This document shows, piece by piece, positions 13,101 through 28,100 of a DNA stretch of 64,000 nucleotides (position 1 is the first letter of the stretch; each line of letters begins with the position of its first letter). A program made the translations under genes and the position numbers. The notes beneath the pieces were generated by a model. It did not search any database. It was not told where the DNA came from and was given only the letters and a program-made list of their open reading frames with translations. The stretch covers positions 145,915,622 through 145,979,621 of the forward strand of contig NC_068920.1 of NCBI RefSeq assembly GCF_023091745.1, given 5' to 3'. Source of the stretch: Budorcas taxicolor. Lineage: Eukaryota; Chordata; Mammalia; Artiodactyla; Bovidae.

Positions 13101-16100
13101 ATGTGCTAAATGAGGATGTAAGTGTGCAGCTTACTGTGTAATGACCTATTTAATTAATTAATAATAAACTAGGTTTATTTGTAGAGGTTCAATGATGGTT
13201 TTACAATTAGAAATTTTTTCTTGTAAAATAATATTCTGTAGTTTTTAAATTGTACCAGATTTGGGTGATATACTAAATGAATCATAATTAAAATTTCTTT
13301 GAAGACTATATTTTATTTAAAAAATATATTATTATGGAAAATCCAAAAAATACTGTGAAATGAATTAACTATTTAAGGGGGAAAAGTCTGTTTTATGTCA
13401 TTATATTTACTGCTAGCCTCATTGATGAAAAAATCAAAATAATTTGCTTACATACCAATAACACTGTTTTTTAGGTTAGAAATTTGACATTAAAAATAGA
13501 ACAGGAAACTCAGAAGCGCTGCCTTACACAAAATGACTTGAAGATGCAAACACAGCAAGTTAATACACTAAAAATGTCAGAAAAGCAGTTAAAGCAAGAG
13601 AATAATCATCTCCTAGAAATGAAAATGAGCTTGGAAAAACAGAATGCTGAACTTCGAAAGTAAGTTAATTGTTTGAGACAAAGACTTATTAATATTCAGA
13701 GCTATCTCCATGTATATTATCTTAATTTTTACTTATCTGGCAATTTTCTTCTGACTCCTTTGTTTTCTTGAACACATTTTTCTCTTCTTTCTGTTTAAAT
13801 GATGTGTTGAGTGCCACTGTTGTCATTCAAAAAGATTTTATTTGCTTCCTCAACAATTTTTACTACTGCCACATTATGATATAATGGTATATTGTTTGTG
13901 CTGAAGAAGAAAAGGTCTCGGGTTTGCACTCCACACTCTTAAGATTCCTCCTGAGGACTGTCTCACAAACAAAAGTGTCTTTTGTTTGTTCCTTTAGTTT
14001 CTGGGACTTGGAAATGTTTGACTGTTAAGCAAACACCATATAAATTTTTAAATCATTTTTTAGGATACACTCTTATGCTATATCTCTGAGTCAGGAAGAT
14101 CCCCTAGAGTAGGAAATGGCAACCCAGTCCAGTATTCTTGCCTGGAGAATTCTATGGACAGAGGAGCCTGGCAGGCTACAATCCATGAGGGTCACAAAGA
14201 GTCAGACACGACTGAGCAACACACTTTCTCTAGTGCAATATTTAATTTACTTAGAAAACATTGTTAAAATATTTTACATTAAAGTATATAGTAAATATAC
14301 TGTTAAAAATTGCCCCATTTAGTCATTAGTAGTATGATTAGTACTGATCAAAGATTCTAGGAAATACCACTTCCGTTAAACATGAACCTGACGTAAAAAG
14401 GAAAGACAGAATAGGAAGGAGCTCTTGAAGGTTAAAAATTATTGCCAATGTAAATTTATTAGAAGAGTTTGAAGAAAAAAATTTTTTTTTTAATTTCACA
14501 AAATATAAAACAAGAAGAAATGACATACAATATATGAGAGAAAAGCTAAGACACACACCAGCTTATTCTAAGAGTTCTAGCACCAGATAAGGAATTCCAG
14601 AGAATCTTAGGGAAGGAAGTTACTAAAGAAATAATAGAAAAGAATTTCTCATAGCTGGAAAAGAAGTCTTTATATTGAAAAGACCAGCAAAGATATTTGA
14701 GAAAAGATTCACATTTAGACATGTTCTTATGAAATCTCAAAAATAAAAGAGAATGGAATTGTTGCAGTTCTTATCTCCAGCTGGGGAGGTTGTGGTTTGT
14801 GGTTGATGCAATAGGAAATGAATGGAGGCTTGATTATGTCACTTAGACCAGTGATATAACTGTGTTAGGGGTTGGGGAGAGGTTAGGGGTGGTAAGAGCT
14901 AAATTCTCACATATGGCAGCAGGGAATTGGTAAATAATTGAAACGTATGTCAAGGAATAAGCTGAGATGTGGTGGGAACCGCAAAAGAACAATAAAAGGA
15001 AATGAAACAAAGTGATTTCCTCTAGGGAAATAGGATTGTCATGTGGATGGTTATGGATAAGGAGACTGACATTTCATAATTTTTTTCTGTGCTAATCTGT
15101 ACTATCTAACTGTAACCATGTGCATATTATATAATTACTTTCTGAAAAATAGCTTTTATTAAATACCTAATAAATGTTGGGTTTTAAAAGTTACATATAA
15201 TGAACAGTAGCTCTTCAAAAAGATCATGATATTAATATTACACTGGCGTTTGCTGCACGTGAGCCTAGCTAGTAATGATTTAAAAATTTTAAAACTTGCT
15301 GTTTTATATGTTATTAGCATCTTTCACATCTTTTGCTCAGAGAAATAAGAATCATACTTTTTAAAATAATACACTGATTAATAATAAAATACAGAATTAA
15401 CACAGTGAATTGACATCTGGTGATAATTTCCTATTTATCCAGAAGTTGAAGGACCAGTGAGTAAACAAAGTGATCAGATTATATTAAATTAGAATAAGGA
15501 TGAAAGTTCTGTAAATAATATTAAATTGAAATTGAAGTGGTGTGATTAAATCAATTAATCTCTCTGAGTTTTTCTTGCTTTAAACACTTTTATTTATGGA
15601 TTTATTTGGCCATTCAGCCTGTGGGATCTTAGTTTCCCGACCAGGAATAGAACCCATGCCCCCTGCAGTGAAAGTGCGGAGTCTCAATCACTGAACTGCC
15701 AGGGAAGTCCACCTATATACATTTTAAAAATATCCAACTGATAGTAAAATATTTTCTCATTTTAAAATATTTAGATCTATATTAAAAGATAAAGAGAAAA
15801 CAAATATAAGGTCTCCTTTATGAACAGTATGAAAAGGCAAAAAGATAGGACACTGAAAGATGAACTCCCCAGGTCGGTAGGTGCCCAATATGCTACTGGA
15901 GATAAGTGGAGGAATAACTCCAGAAAGAATGAAGGGATGGAGGCAAAGCAAAAACAACACCCAGTTGTGAATGGGACTGGTGATGGAAGCAGGGTTCGAT
16001 GCTATAGAGAGCAATATTGAATAGGAACCTGGAATGTTAGGTCCATGAATCAAGGCAAATTGGAAGTGGCCAAACAGGAGATGGCATGAATGAACATCAA

Positions 16101-19100
16101 CATTCTGGGAATCAGCAAACTAAAATGGACTGGAATTGGTGAATTTAACTCAGATGACCATTATATCTACTATTGTGGGCAGGAAGCCCTTAGAAGAAAT
16201 GGAGTAGCCATCATAGTCAACAAAAGAGTCCAAAATGCAATACTTGGATGCAGTCTCAAAAATGACAGAATGATCTCTGTTTCCAAGGCAAACCATTCAG
16301 TATCACAGTAATCCAAGCCTATGCCCCGACCAGTAACACTGAAGAAGCTGAAGTTGAACAGGTCCATGAAGACCTACAAGACCTTCTAGAACTAACACCC
16401 AAAAAAGATGTCCTTTTCATTATAGGGGACTGGAATGCAAAAGTAGGAAGTCAAGAAACACCTGGAGTAACAGGCAAATTTGGCCTTGGGGTACAGAATG
16501 AAGCAAGGCAAAGGCTAAAAGAGTTTTGCCAAGAGAACGCACTGGTCATAGCAAACACCCTCTTCCAACAACACAAGAGAAGACTCTACACATGGACATC
16601 AACAGATGGTCAACACCGAAATCCGATTGATTCTATTCTTTGCAGCCAAAGATGGAGCACCTCTATACAGTCAACAAAAACAAGATGGGGAGCTGACTGT
16701 GGCTCAGATCATGAATTCCTTATTGTCAAATGCAGACTAAAATTGAAGAAAGTGGAGAAAACCACTAGACTATTCAGGTATGACCTAAATCAAATCCCTT
16801 ATGACTATACAGTGGAAGTGAGAAATAGATTTAAGGGACTAGATCTGATAGACAGAGTGCCTGATGAACAATGCATGGAGGTTTGTGACATTGTACAGGA
16901 AACAGGGATCAAGACCATACCCAAGAAAAGCAAAATGGTCGTCTGAGGAGGCCTTACAAATATCTGTGAAAAGAAGGGAAAGTGAAGTCGCTCAATCGTG
17001 TCCGACTCTTTGTGACCCCATGGTCTGTAGCCTACCAGGCTCCTCTGTCCATGGGATTTTCCAGGCAATAGTACTAGAGTGGATTGCCATTTCCTTCTCC
17101 AGGGGATCTTCCCGACCCAGGGATCGAACCCGGGTCTCCTGCATTGTAGACAGACGCTTTACCATCTGAGCCTCCAGGGAAGTCACCGAAAAGAAGGGAA
17201 GTGAAAAGCAAAGGAGAAAAGGAAAGGTATACCCATGTGAATGCAGAGTTCCAAAGAATAGCAAAGCCAGATAAGAAAGCCTTCCTCAGTAACCAGTGCA
17301 AAGAAATAGAGGAAAACAATAGAATGGGAAAAGACTAGAGATCTCTTCAAGAAAATAAGAGATACCAAGGGAACATTTCATGCAAAGATGGGCTCAATAA
17401 AGGATGGAAATGGTAGGGACCTAACAGAAGCAGAAGATATTAAGAAGAGGTGGCAAGAATACCCAGAAGAACTATACAAAAAAGATCTTTAAGACCCAGA
17501 TAATCATGATGGTGCGATCACTAAACTAGAGCCAGACATCCTGGAATGTAAAGTCAAGTGGGCCTTAGGAAGCATCACTACGAACAAAGCTAGTGGAGGT
17601 GATGGAATTCCAGTTGAGCTATTTCAAATCCTGAAAGATGATGCTGTGAAAGTGCTGCACTCAATATGCCAGCAAATTTGGAAAACTCAGCAGTGGCCTC
17701 AGGACTGGAAAAGGTCAGTTTTCATTCCAATCCCAAAGAAAGGCAGTGCCAAAGAATGCTCAAACTATTGCACAATTGCAGTCATCTCACACACTAGTAA
17801 TGTAATGCTTAAAATTCTCCAAGCCAGGCTTCAGCAATACATGAACTGTGAACTTCCAGATGTTCAAGCTGGTTTTAGAAAAGGCAGAGGAACCAGAGAT
17901 CAAATTGCCAACATCTGCTGGATCATCAAAAAAGCAAGAGAGTTCCAGAAAAACATCTATTTCTGCTTTGTTGACTATGCCAAAGCCTTTGACTGTGTGG
18001 ATCACAATAAACTGTGGAAAATTCTGAAAGAGATGGGAATACCAGACCACCTGACCTGCCTTTTGAGAAACCTGTATGGAGGTCAGGAAGCAGCAGTTAG
18101 AACTGGACATGGAACAACAGACTGGTTCCAAATAGGAAAAGGAGTCCGTCAAGGCTGTATATTGTCACCCTGCTTATTTAACTTCTATGCAGAGTACATC
18201 ATGAGAAACACTGGGCTGGAGGAAACACAAGCTGGAATCAAGACTGATGGGAGAAATATCAATAACCTCAGATATGCAGATGACACCACCCTTATGGCAG
18301 AAAGTGAAGAAGAACTAAAGAGCCTCTTGATGAAAGTGAAAGAGGAGAGTGAAAAAGTTGGCTTAAAGCTCATCATTCAGAAAACTAAGATCATGGGATC
18401 TGGTCCCATCACTTCATGGCAAATAGATGGAGAAACAGTGGCTGACTTTATTTTTCTGGGCTCCAGAATCACTGCTGATGGTGATTACAGCCATGAAATT
18501 AAAAGACGCTTTTCCTTTGAAGGAAAGTTATGACCAACCTAGACAGCATAGAAAAAAGCAGAGGTATTACTTTGCCAACAAAGGTCAATCTAGTCAAGAC
18601 TGTGATTTTTCCACTGGTCATGTATGGATGTGAGAGTTGGACTGTGAAGAGAGCTGAGTGCTGAAGAATTGATGCTTTTGAACTGTGGTTTTGGAAAACA
18701 CTCTTGAGAGTCCCTTGGACTGCAAGGAGATCCAACCAGTCCTTTCTAAAGGAGATCAGTCCTAGGTGTTGGTTGGAAGGACTGATGTTGAAGCTGAAAC
18801 TCCAGTCCTTTGGCCACCTCATTCGAAGAGCTGACTTATTTGAAAAGACCCTGATGCTGGGAAAGATTGAGGGCAGAAGGAGAAGGGGACGACAGAGGAT
18901 GAGATGGTTAGATGGCATCACCGACTCGATGGACATGGTTTTGGGTGGACTCCGGAAGTTGGTGATGGGCAGAGAGGCCTGGGATGCTTCAGTTCATGGG
19001 GTCGCAAAGAGTCAGACATGACTGAACTGTACTGAACTTATAAATACAGACATGGTTAATCTCTCAAGAAGTAATATATCTTAATAGTCTTAATATATCC

Positions 19101-22100
19101 TTCCATACCTTTTTCTGTGCCCGTACCTGTACATGTGTACTATATTTATAGGGTTGAGTTTTGTAGAATTTTGCTTGTTTTTTTTGTTTTTTTTAATTGT
19201 ATCATGTGTTGTTCTCCAACTTGTTTTCTCTCTTCTTAGCTTTGACTTGAAATAACTATTATATATATATATGATTTTGTTTTTTTGACAGGCCTAGACT
19301 TTTATTTCAGCCCAACATCTTAAAAGTGTTACTAGGTTTGTTTTTTATTTAACTTTTCTCTTTACTGAGGGTTAAGATATATATAGAAAAAGTATACAAA
19401 TGATAAATGTAGAACTCTGAATTTTTACAAAGTGTTCAAATCTGTGCAGTTACCATTTTGTTGTTGTTTGCTAAGTCGTGTCCAACTCTTTTGCAACCCA
19501 TGGACTGTAGCCCATCAGGCTCCTCTGTCCATGGGATTTTCCAAGCAAGAATAACTGGAATGGGTTGCCATTTCCTTCTCCAGGGGATCTTCCCAAGCCA
19601 GGGATCGAACTCGTGTTTCCTGCATTACCGGTGGATTTTTTTTACCACTGAGCCACCAGAAATCTGTGCAGTTACTATTTACATTTAGATATAAAAACCT
19701 GTAATCTTAACCTCCCTGCAGGGCCCCTCCCAGTCATTTCTACACTCATTCTAAGAAAATCGATTTTCAGGTGATCTTTAATTGTACTACGTGGTTGGCA
19801 TAAATGGCTGATCACAATGCATGTCTGCGAATATAATTCAGTGTTATTAGTTTAATATAGCACTATTTGGTCTCTGAATCCCTTATACTCTTAAAAAAAT
19901 TATTGAGGGCCCCAAAGAGTTTTTGTTTATGTGAATTTTATCTAATGTTGTTTATTGTGTTGGAAATGGAAACTGAGAAAATTTAAAAACACAGGAGCAT
20001 ACATGCACACGTATCATTAGCTGTTGGAATAATAAAATCCTCATATGTCATGCAGCCTCATGAAAGTGTATATATGTGGAAAGAATTAAAGCTTTAAAAA
20101 TAGCCCTGATTCTTAGTATTATGAAAATAATTTTACCTCGTGGATTTTCTGAAAAGGTCTTAGGTACTCCCAGAGGTTTCCTAGACCACGTTTCAAGACT
20201 TGCTGGCTTAATATGTGTCTAACCAATGTCTCCACAGAGAACGTCAAGATGCAGATGGACAAATGAAAGAGCTCCAGGATCAGCTTGAAGCAGAGCAGTA
20301 TTTCTCAGTAAGTCCAGACATGTTACTTTGAAAAGTATTGTACTTGTAGAATTATTAAAAATTTTTTTTGCTGAGAAACCAGGAGACTGATTCTTTAAAT
20401 TCTTATAGCAAATTTCAGAGAGAATTTTGTTGAATGTTTTGTACCACACATCTGCAAAAAGGAATACTGGGGCAAGAGACTGTAGATAGTCTAACAGAAA
20501 TCCATTATCATTTCAAAAAAAAATAGTTCTAAGTACATACCCACACCATATGAAGTTCATTTTAAAAAGCATTGATTTTCGAGGAAGAATATATTTTTAT
20601 AATGAAAGAAATAAGATTGTCATTGTAACATTTGCCCTTTTTTGAGTTTTAAAATATGAAATAGTAACTGTCACCTCTGTTTCACTGATTATTAAGCCAG
20701 CAAAATTTTCTTGAATAAATTGATAATTTTCTTTGCCTCTTCATCTTACCAATGTGACATTTAGTGAGGAATTTCACTAGGATATCCAGTTGAAAATCAC
20801 ACTTGTAAATTATTAGCTGAAGTTTTATTAGTTAATTGGGTTGATTACCAGAAAATAGAAAAGCTCATTGAACTATCACTTTGCTCATGGGCTCAACATT
20901 ACTCAGTTTTATGAGCCTATTACGTTGTGATCAGCTGAACTTTTTGTCTGGATAGCTTTTGAATATTTAGAACAATGATGATACATGTTTCTATTCTGTT
21001 TTGCTATTTAGACCCTCTATAAAACACAGGTTAGGGAACTTAAGGAAGAATGTGAAGAAAAGACCAAACTTTGTAAAGAATTACAGCAGAAGAAGCAGGA
21101 ATTGCAGGATGAAAGGTAAGGATAAGATCCTTGTCTCTGTTCATAGACATGTACCCTACTCCTAGAAAGTACCTGTGTGTGTGTTAGTCACTTAGTCATG
21201 CCCAACTCTTTGCAACCCCATTGATTGTAGCCTTCCAGGCTCCTCTGGCCAAGGAATTCTCCAGTCAAGAATACTGGAGTGGGTTGCCATTCCCTTCTCC
21301 AGAGGATCTTCCCGATCTGAATCCAGGTCTCCTATATTGGCCAGCCGATTCTTTACTATCTGAACCACTGGGGAACTCCAGGTAAAATTTGTTGATGCAG
21401 TTAATAAAAAGCAGATGATATTAAGAAGAGGTGGCAAGAATACACAGAAGAACTACACATAAAAGATCTTCGTGACCCAGATAAGCACTATGGTATGATC
21501 ACTCAACTAGAGCCAGACATCCTGGAATGCAAAATCAAGTGGGCCTTAGGAAGCATCACTATGAACAAAGCTAGGGGAGGCGATGAAATTCCAGCTGAGC
21601 TTTTTCAGACCCTAAAAGATGATGCTGTAAGTGCTGCACTCCATATGCCAGCAAATTTGGAAAACTCAGCAGTGGCCATAGGACTGGAAAAGGTCAGTTT
21701 TCATTCCAATCCCAAAGGCAATGCCAAAGAATATTCAAACTACTGCACAATTGCACTCATCTCACATGCTAGCAAAGTAATGCTCAAAATTATCCACGCC
21801 AGGCTTCAACAGTACATGAGCCATGAACTTCTAGATGTTCAAGCTGGATTTAGAAAAGGCAGAGGAACCAGAGATCAAATTGCCAACATCTGCTGCGTCA
21901 TCAAAAATGCCAGAGAGTTCCAGAAAAACATCTATTTCTGGAACATTTATTGACTATGTCAGAGCCTTTGACTGTGTGGATCACACAGTCAGTTTGTGGG
22001 AAATTCTTAAAGAGATGGGAATACCAGACCACCTTATCTGCCTCCTGAGAAACCCATATGAAGGTTAAGCAGCAACAGTTAGAACCGGACATGGAACAAC

Positions 22101-25100
22101 AGAGTGGTTCCAAATCAGAAAAGGAGTATGTCAAGGCTGTATATTGTCACCCTGCTTATTTATGTGCAGAGTACATCATGAGAAACGTGGAGGAAGCACA
22201 AGCTGGAATCAAGATTGCCAGAAGAAATATCAATAACCTCAAATATGCAGATGACACCACTCTTATGGCAGAAAGTGAAGAAGAACTAAAGAGCCTCTTG
22301 ATGAAAGTAAAAAAGGAGAGTGAAAAAGTTGGCTTAAAGCTCAACATTCAGAAAACGAAGATCATGGGATCTGGTCCCATCACTTCATGGCAAATAGATG
22401 GGGAAAAAATGGAAACAGTGACAGACTTTATTGTTTGAAGCTCCAAAATCACTGCAGATGGTGACTGCGGCCATGAAATTTAAAAACACTTGCTCCTTGG
22501 AAGGAAAGCTATGACCAACCTAGACAGCATATTAAAAAGCAGAGACATTACTTTGCCAACAGAGGTCCATCTAGTCAAGGCTGTGGGTTTTCCTCTAGTC
22601 GTGTATGGATGTGAGAGTTGTACTATGAAGAAAGCTGAGCGCAGAAGTGAAGCTTTTGAACTGTGGTGTCGTAGGAGACTCTTGAGGGTCCCTTGGACTG
22701 CAGGGAGATCCAAGCAGTCAATCCTCAAGGAAATCAGTCCTGAATATTCATTGGAAGGACGGATGCTGAAGATGTAGCTCCAATACTTTGGCCACCTGGT
22801 GTGAAGAATTGACTCATTGGTTAAGACCCTGATGCTAGGAAAGATTGAAGGCAGGAATAGAGCGGGATGACAGAGGATGCAATGGCTGGATGGCATCACC
22901 AGCTCGATGGACTTGAGTTTGAGTAAGCTTCAAGAGTTGGTGATGGACAGAGAGGCCTGGCGTGCTACAGTCCATGGGGTCGCAAAGAGTAGGACACAAC
23001 TGAGTGACTGAACTGAGCTGACTGATCTGATGAAGTTAATTAGAGAAAATCTTCAGCTTTGTAATAAAAAATGGAATGTTAAAATTTTATTTCTCTTAAA
23101 TATAGGGACTCCTTGGCAGCTCAACTGGAGATTACCTTAACCAAAGCAGATTCTGAGCAATTGGCTCGTTCAATTGCTGAGGAACAGTATTCTGATTTGG
23201 AAAAAGAGAAGATCATGAAAGAGCTGGAGATCAAAGAGATGATGGCTCGGCACAAACAGGAACTCACCGAAAAAGATGCTACTATTGCATCTGTAAGTAA
23301 AGTCCTTGGTTCATTTTTGGCTGTAATTAAATTGTTATAAATCTCGCTTTAGAAATACTAGGAAAGTAACATAAATCTAAATGAAAAATTTTATGTTTTG
23401 GCTACAAGATATTTGAGCTAGTGAACCATCAGCTTCTCAATGTTGTTTGGCAGAGAGAGGGCCCCCCAAAACACAACTTCCAATGGCTTCACCTATTGGT
23501 AAATTTAGAGTTAAGGACTAAAGTTAAAAGAAAACACCAAAAGTACAAAACAGTTTAAGTCTTTTTTTTCTTTTTAAACCAATTGTAGTTTAAAAGAATT
23601 TGAAATTAATCATGAAGATTAGTTTAATCATGAAGCTGGCCATAATGTAGGTTGAAAATAATTGTAATAAAAATTTCAGATAGAAGTAAAATATCAAGTA
23701 TTGAGTTAGCCTTATCAATTGTTCAGATCTATGAAAAATGTTACAGTAATTTTAAAGCATGGCATTAGAACAGGGATATTTAATCCTGTTCAGTGAAAGT
23801 GAGTAGGGAGACCAGAAATAGACTGATGCACATAGGAGAACTTGGCATATGACGTCAGTGGCAACACACAAATCAGTGGGAGAGGATACAGATTTATGGT
23901 TTTGAAATGACTATGTTTTTATGTGGAAAGGAATAAAATTAGATTTTTATTATCATTTACCGTGAAAGTGAAGTCGCTCAGTCGTGTCCGACTCTTTACG
24001 ACCCCATGGACAGTAACCTACCAGGCTCCGCGGTCCATGGGATTTTCCAGGCAAGAATACTAGAGTGGGCTGCCATTTCCTTCTCCAGGGGATCTATCCA
24101 ACCCAGGGATCGAACCCAGCTCTTCTGCATTGCAGACAGACACTATATAACAGTAAATTCTAGCTATCTTAAGAACCTAAATATGTAAAATAAAAATTTT
24201 TAAATATTAGAATGAAACTTAAAATTTACTTGTAACAGAAAAAAGCGACTGGGAAAAATACTTGTATTTATTAAACAAGTGATTAGTATCTAGAATATAA
24301 GTGGAACTCCTACTATTCACTAAGAAAAAGCTAAATAATCCAAAGGAAAAATTGGCCAAAAGAGAAAACCTAAAAATATGAGCAAATGTTTAACTTCACT
24401 ATTATCTAGGAAAAGGCTAGCTAAAATAATTTTGTATCACAATTTCATAGCCATCTTGTTGGCAAAAACTCAGTGTCTGACTACTTTGAAATGTTTGAAG
24501 GATGTGTGGAAAACGATGTTTTTCTTACTAATATCCAGAATATAAATTTAATATAGCATACTGCTGCTGCTGTTGCTAAATTGCTTCAGCCGTGTCCGAC
24601 TCTATGTGACCCCATAGATGGCAGCCCACCCGGCTCCCCCGTCCCTGGGATTCTCCAGGCAAGAATACTGGAGTGGGTTGCCATTTCCTTCTCCAGTGCA
24701 TGAAAGTGAAAAGTGAAAGTGAAGTCACTCAGTTGTGTACGACTCGTCGCGACCCCATGGACTGCAGCCTACCAGGCTCCTCTGTCCATGGGATTTTCCA
24801 GGCAAGAGTACTGGAGTGGGGTGCCATCACCTTCTCTGAATATAGCATACTACAGTATAGGAAATAATATTGCAAGTTCCAGTAAATTTTAAATATTCAT
24901 ATAATCCAAACAAAGTTCATAATAAGATAAATGTGCTAGAGAAATTCAGACATGCTACTCCTAGCAGCATAAATGTTTATAATAGCAAAAATTCAAATAC
25001 ATTAATAGATGAGTAAATCGATAAATGAAATGTGGTAGAAGATAGAACTACTACATCAGTTAAAATTAATTATATATATCGACAATTTCATTCTTAATAT

Positions 25101-28100
25101 AATGAGTGAAAGCAATTACAAAAAGATAAATACAGCATCATGCTACTTATGTACAGTTTAAAATCACATAAAACTGCATTATATTGTTTCACATGTGTGT
25201 AATGAAAGTGTACAATCATGGATGGGAAGGATGAACACAATTCACAATAAAATTTCCTTCAGGAAGGAAGAAGAATAGGCTTTGGCAAGAATACCAGATG
25301 TCAACTTCTTTAGTAAAATTGTATTTTCTGTTTTAAACAATGTTTTATAAACTATAGTTTTAAATTTTATTTATTCTGCATGCTGGAATGCAGAGCTTTG
25401 TTATAGCATTTGCTTTTTTTTTTTACTTTACTAAATGTAACTTCCATTTAAAATACTACTAAAGATTTTTGAAAGGGGGCAAATTTTTGGCTTCCTGGGT
25501 GGGGTACATATGAAGTGTGTCACGTTTTATAAATTTTCATCAGTTTTGAAGTTTGATAAGGTAGGACAAAGGCAAGAACTGTAGAGATAGAAGTACTTAG
25601 AAAAACAAGAGTTTTAGCAACATTCTAGGATATTTTCATTTTGAATTACTACTTTATAACTTAAAATTTTATAAATTAAGATATAAATTTTTTTTCCATT
25701 TTCATTTCTTAGCTTGAAGAAACTAATAGGACACTAACTAGTGATGTTGCCAATCTTGCAAATGAGAAAGAAGAATTAAATAACAAATTGAAAGAAGCCC
25801 AAGAGCGTATGTATTAACAAAGAATAAAGTTTATTTTCAGTACGCCTAATGTTTACCAGTTGCTAAACTATTAATATAATTTTTACATTTTTCTGTTTTA
25901 GAACTGTCAAGGTTGAAAGATGAAGAAATAAGTGCAGCAGCTATTAAAGCACAATTTGAGAAGCAGCTGTTAACAGAGAGGACACTCAAAACTCAAGTGT
26001 GTATATAATCTCTAAATATGATTTTGAAATTTTTCTTAGTTTATCTTTCTTGCATTTTACTTCTAACATTACAGATTGGCTGTAGCAGTCATTGATGGTA
26101 CCAATATTTGTGAACAGTCAGGATTATCCAGTTTTTTACCACATTGAGAGAAAGTAGATTTGATTAACATTGTTGAATTCAATGTTTATTAAGTTTCTCT
26201 TGATTTTTCCATATGGAATCATAATCCCTCCTAATTTTTTTATTGTAATCTGGTAAATTTTTCTGCCCTCAAGAAATGGTAGAGAAGGACCATTTGCCGA
26301 CAGCCTAAAAAAGGGTCACTCTGAAAAGGCATCATGATTATTAACTACCCTTTTCTCAGCTCTCAGATTGTATATACAGCATGAGTCCTGGTGGGTCCAA
26401 GACACTCTGCTCTGTGGTTGGACATGTATTTTATCAGTGTGATGCCAGTGCAAAAGTCTCTTCTAGAATAAAAGATCTGCCTCCCAAGTGGTAGAAAATG
26501 ACATTCAGTTCAGTTCAGTCCAGTGGCTCAGTCGTGTCCGACTCTTTGCGACCCCATGAATTGCAGCACGCCAGGCCTCCCTGTCCATCACCAACTCCCA
26601 GAGTTCACTTAGACTCACGTCCATCAAGTCAGTGATGCCATCCAGCCATCTCATTTTCTGTTGTCCCCTTCTCCTCCTGCCCCCAATCCCTCCCAGCATC
26701 AGAGTCTTTTCAAAATGAGTCAACTCTTCGCATGAGGTGGCCAAAGTACTGGAGTTTCAGCTTTAGCATCATTCCTTCCAAAGAAATCCCAGGGCTGATC
26801 TTCAGAATGGACTGGTTGACATTAGAATGAACCTATAAACATTTTAAATTATAGTTCTCAGAGTACATGAGAGTGTTGGTTGGAGAAGGATGATGAATAA
26901 TGATGAAGGTGTATTTTTTTTAGTATAAAAGGTATTTCTTTGTGGCCCTGTATGTAGGGAAGATTTTGTAATGTGCTATTGGTGAGTTACCAAGAAATTA
27001 TCAACATAATTTATTTACTTATTTGCATCCTTATTTTTATGTTTTTAAGGCTGTGAACAAGTTGGCTGAGATCATGAATCGAAAGGAACCTGTTAAGCGT
27101 GGTAATGACACAGATGTGCGGAGAAAAGAAAAGGAGAATAGAAAGCTACATATGGAACTTAAATCTGAACGTGAAAAACTGACCCAGCAGATGATCAAGT
27201 ATCAGAAAGAACTGAATGAAATGCAGGCTGTAAGAATACTTTTTGAAGACTTCTTTTTAAGAATTAGAATTATTTTCATATCTGCATATATTTTGTAGGT
27301 TATGGAACATTTCTGTTAATAATTACAGTAACAGTAGTCTCCCCTTATGCAAGAGGACTATGTTCCAGGATCCCCAGTGAATGCCTGAAGCCAGATACTA
27401 CTGAACTCTATACCTACTGTATATTTTCCTGTACTGTAAGGAGTGGAGTCGCATATACAGTGTGAATAAACTGGACAAAGGGATGATTAATATCCTGGGC
27501 AAGTAGAACCAAGCAATGTGAGAGTTCATCATACTACTTAGAACAGCACATGATTCAAAACTTAGAGACTGCTTATTTCTGAAATTTTCCATTTAATATT
27601 TTCAGATTGCAGTTGACCTTGGATACTTGAAAACACAGAAAGTGAAACCTTGGATAAGGAGAGACTGCCATATTACTGAACTAGGAAGCAAAATTATAAG
27701 ATGTATGACATTCAATTAATTTAATGTAATTCAATTTCTTGTAGCAAATAGCTGAAGAGAGTCAGATTCGAATTGAACTACAGATGACACTGGACAGTAA
27801 GGACAGTGACATTGAGCAGCTGCGCTCCCAGCTCCAGGCCTTGCACATTGGTTTGGATAGTTCCAGTATAGGCAGTGGACCAGGGGATACTGAAGCTGAT
27901 GATGGCTTTCCAGGTATAGATTCGTTCAGCCTTTACATTTACTTTTGTCTTAAATATAAATCAGTTGATGGTTTTAAGTCCTGTAACTGACTTTGCTCTT
28001 GAGGAAAGATATTTGTTATATCTTTAAGGGAACACCTACTCCTTAGAGTAGGGGTTTAGATGACAGTTTAAATTATTTTGTTTATTGATTTTCTACAAAA

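Larger units (their letters stand above)
15810..19040 (+). mobile_element. Long BovB (RTE) LINE, sense, interrupted by a SINE
   Basis: Nearly full length (about 3.0 kb without the insert). The 5' part (about 16020-16740) translates in broken frames to an AP-endonuclease with GDWNAKVG and CGSDHEF. The 3' part is a reverse transcriptase with FVDYAKAFDCVDH, GVRQGCILSP and the catalytic YADD. The reading frame has a stop after the start of the endonuclease (at about 16086), frameshifts at about 16280 and 16950, and a stop at about 17490, so it cannot retrotranspose as it stands. It ends in the BovB tail gacatgactgaactg. The body from 17646 to 18533 is still open for 295 codons. Confidence 0.93.
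13660..20237 (+). other. ROCK2: ROCK2 intron with the longest BovB copy
   Basis: A 6.6-kb intron. About half is BovB (15810-19040); it also has SINEs at 14106, 15598 and 19460. Stretches at 14225-15590 and 19670-20230 are A+T-rich intron without recognised features. Confidence 0.8.
23293..25712 (+). other. ROCK2: ROCK2 intron with SINEs
   Basis: A 2.4-kb intron carrying Bov-tA units at 23962-24150 and 24560-24836. The rest is A+T-rich with nothing recognised. Confidence 0.8.

Noticed and set aside
17787..18376. Minus-strand open frames opposite BovB RT
   Set aside because: Shadow frames of the sense BovB reverse transcriptase; the same happens opposite other BovB copies.
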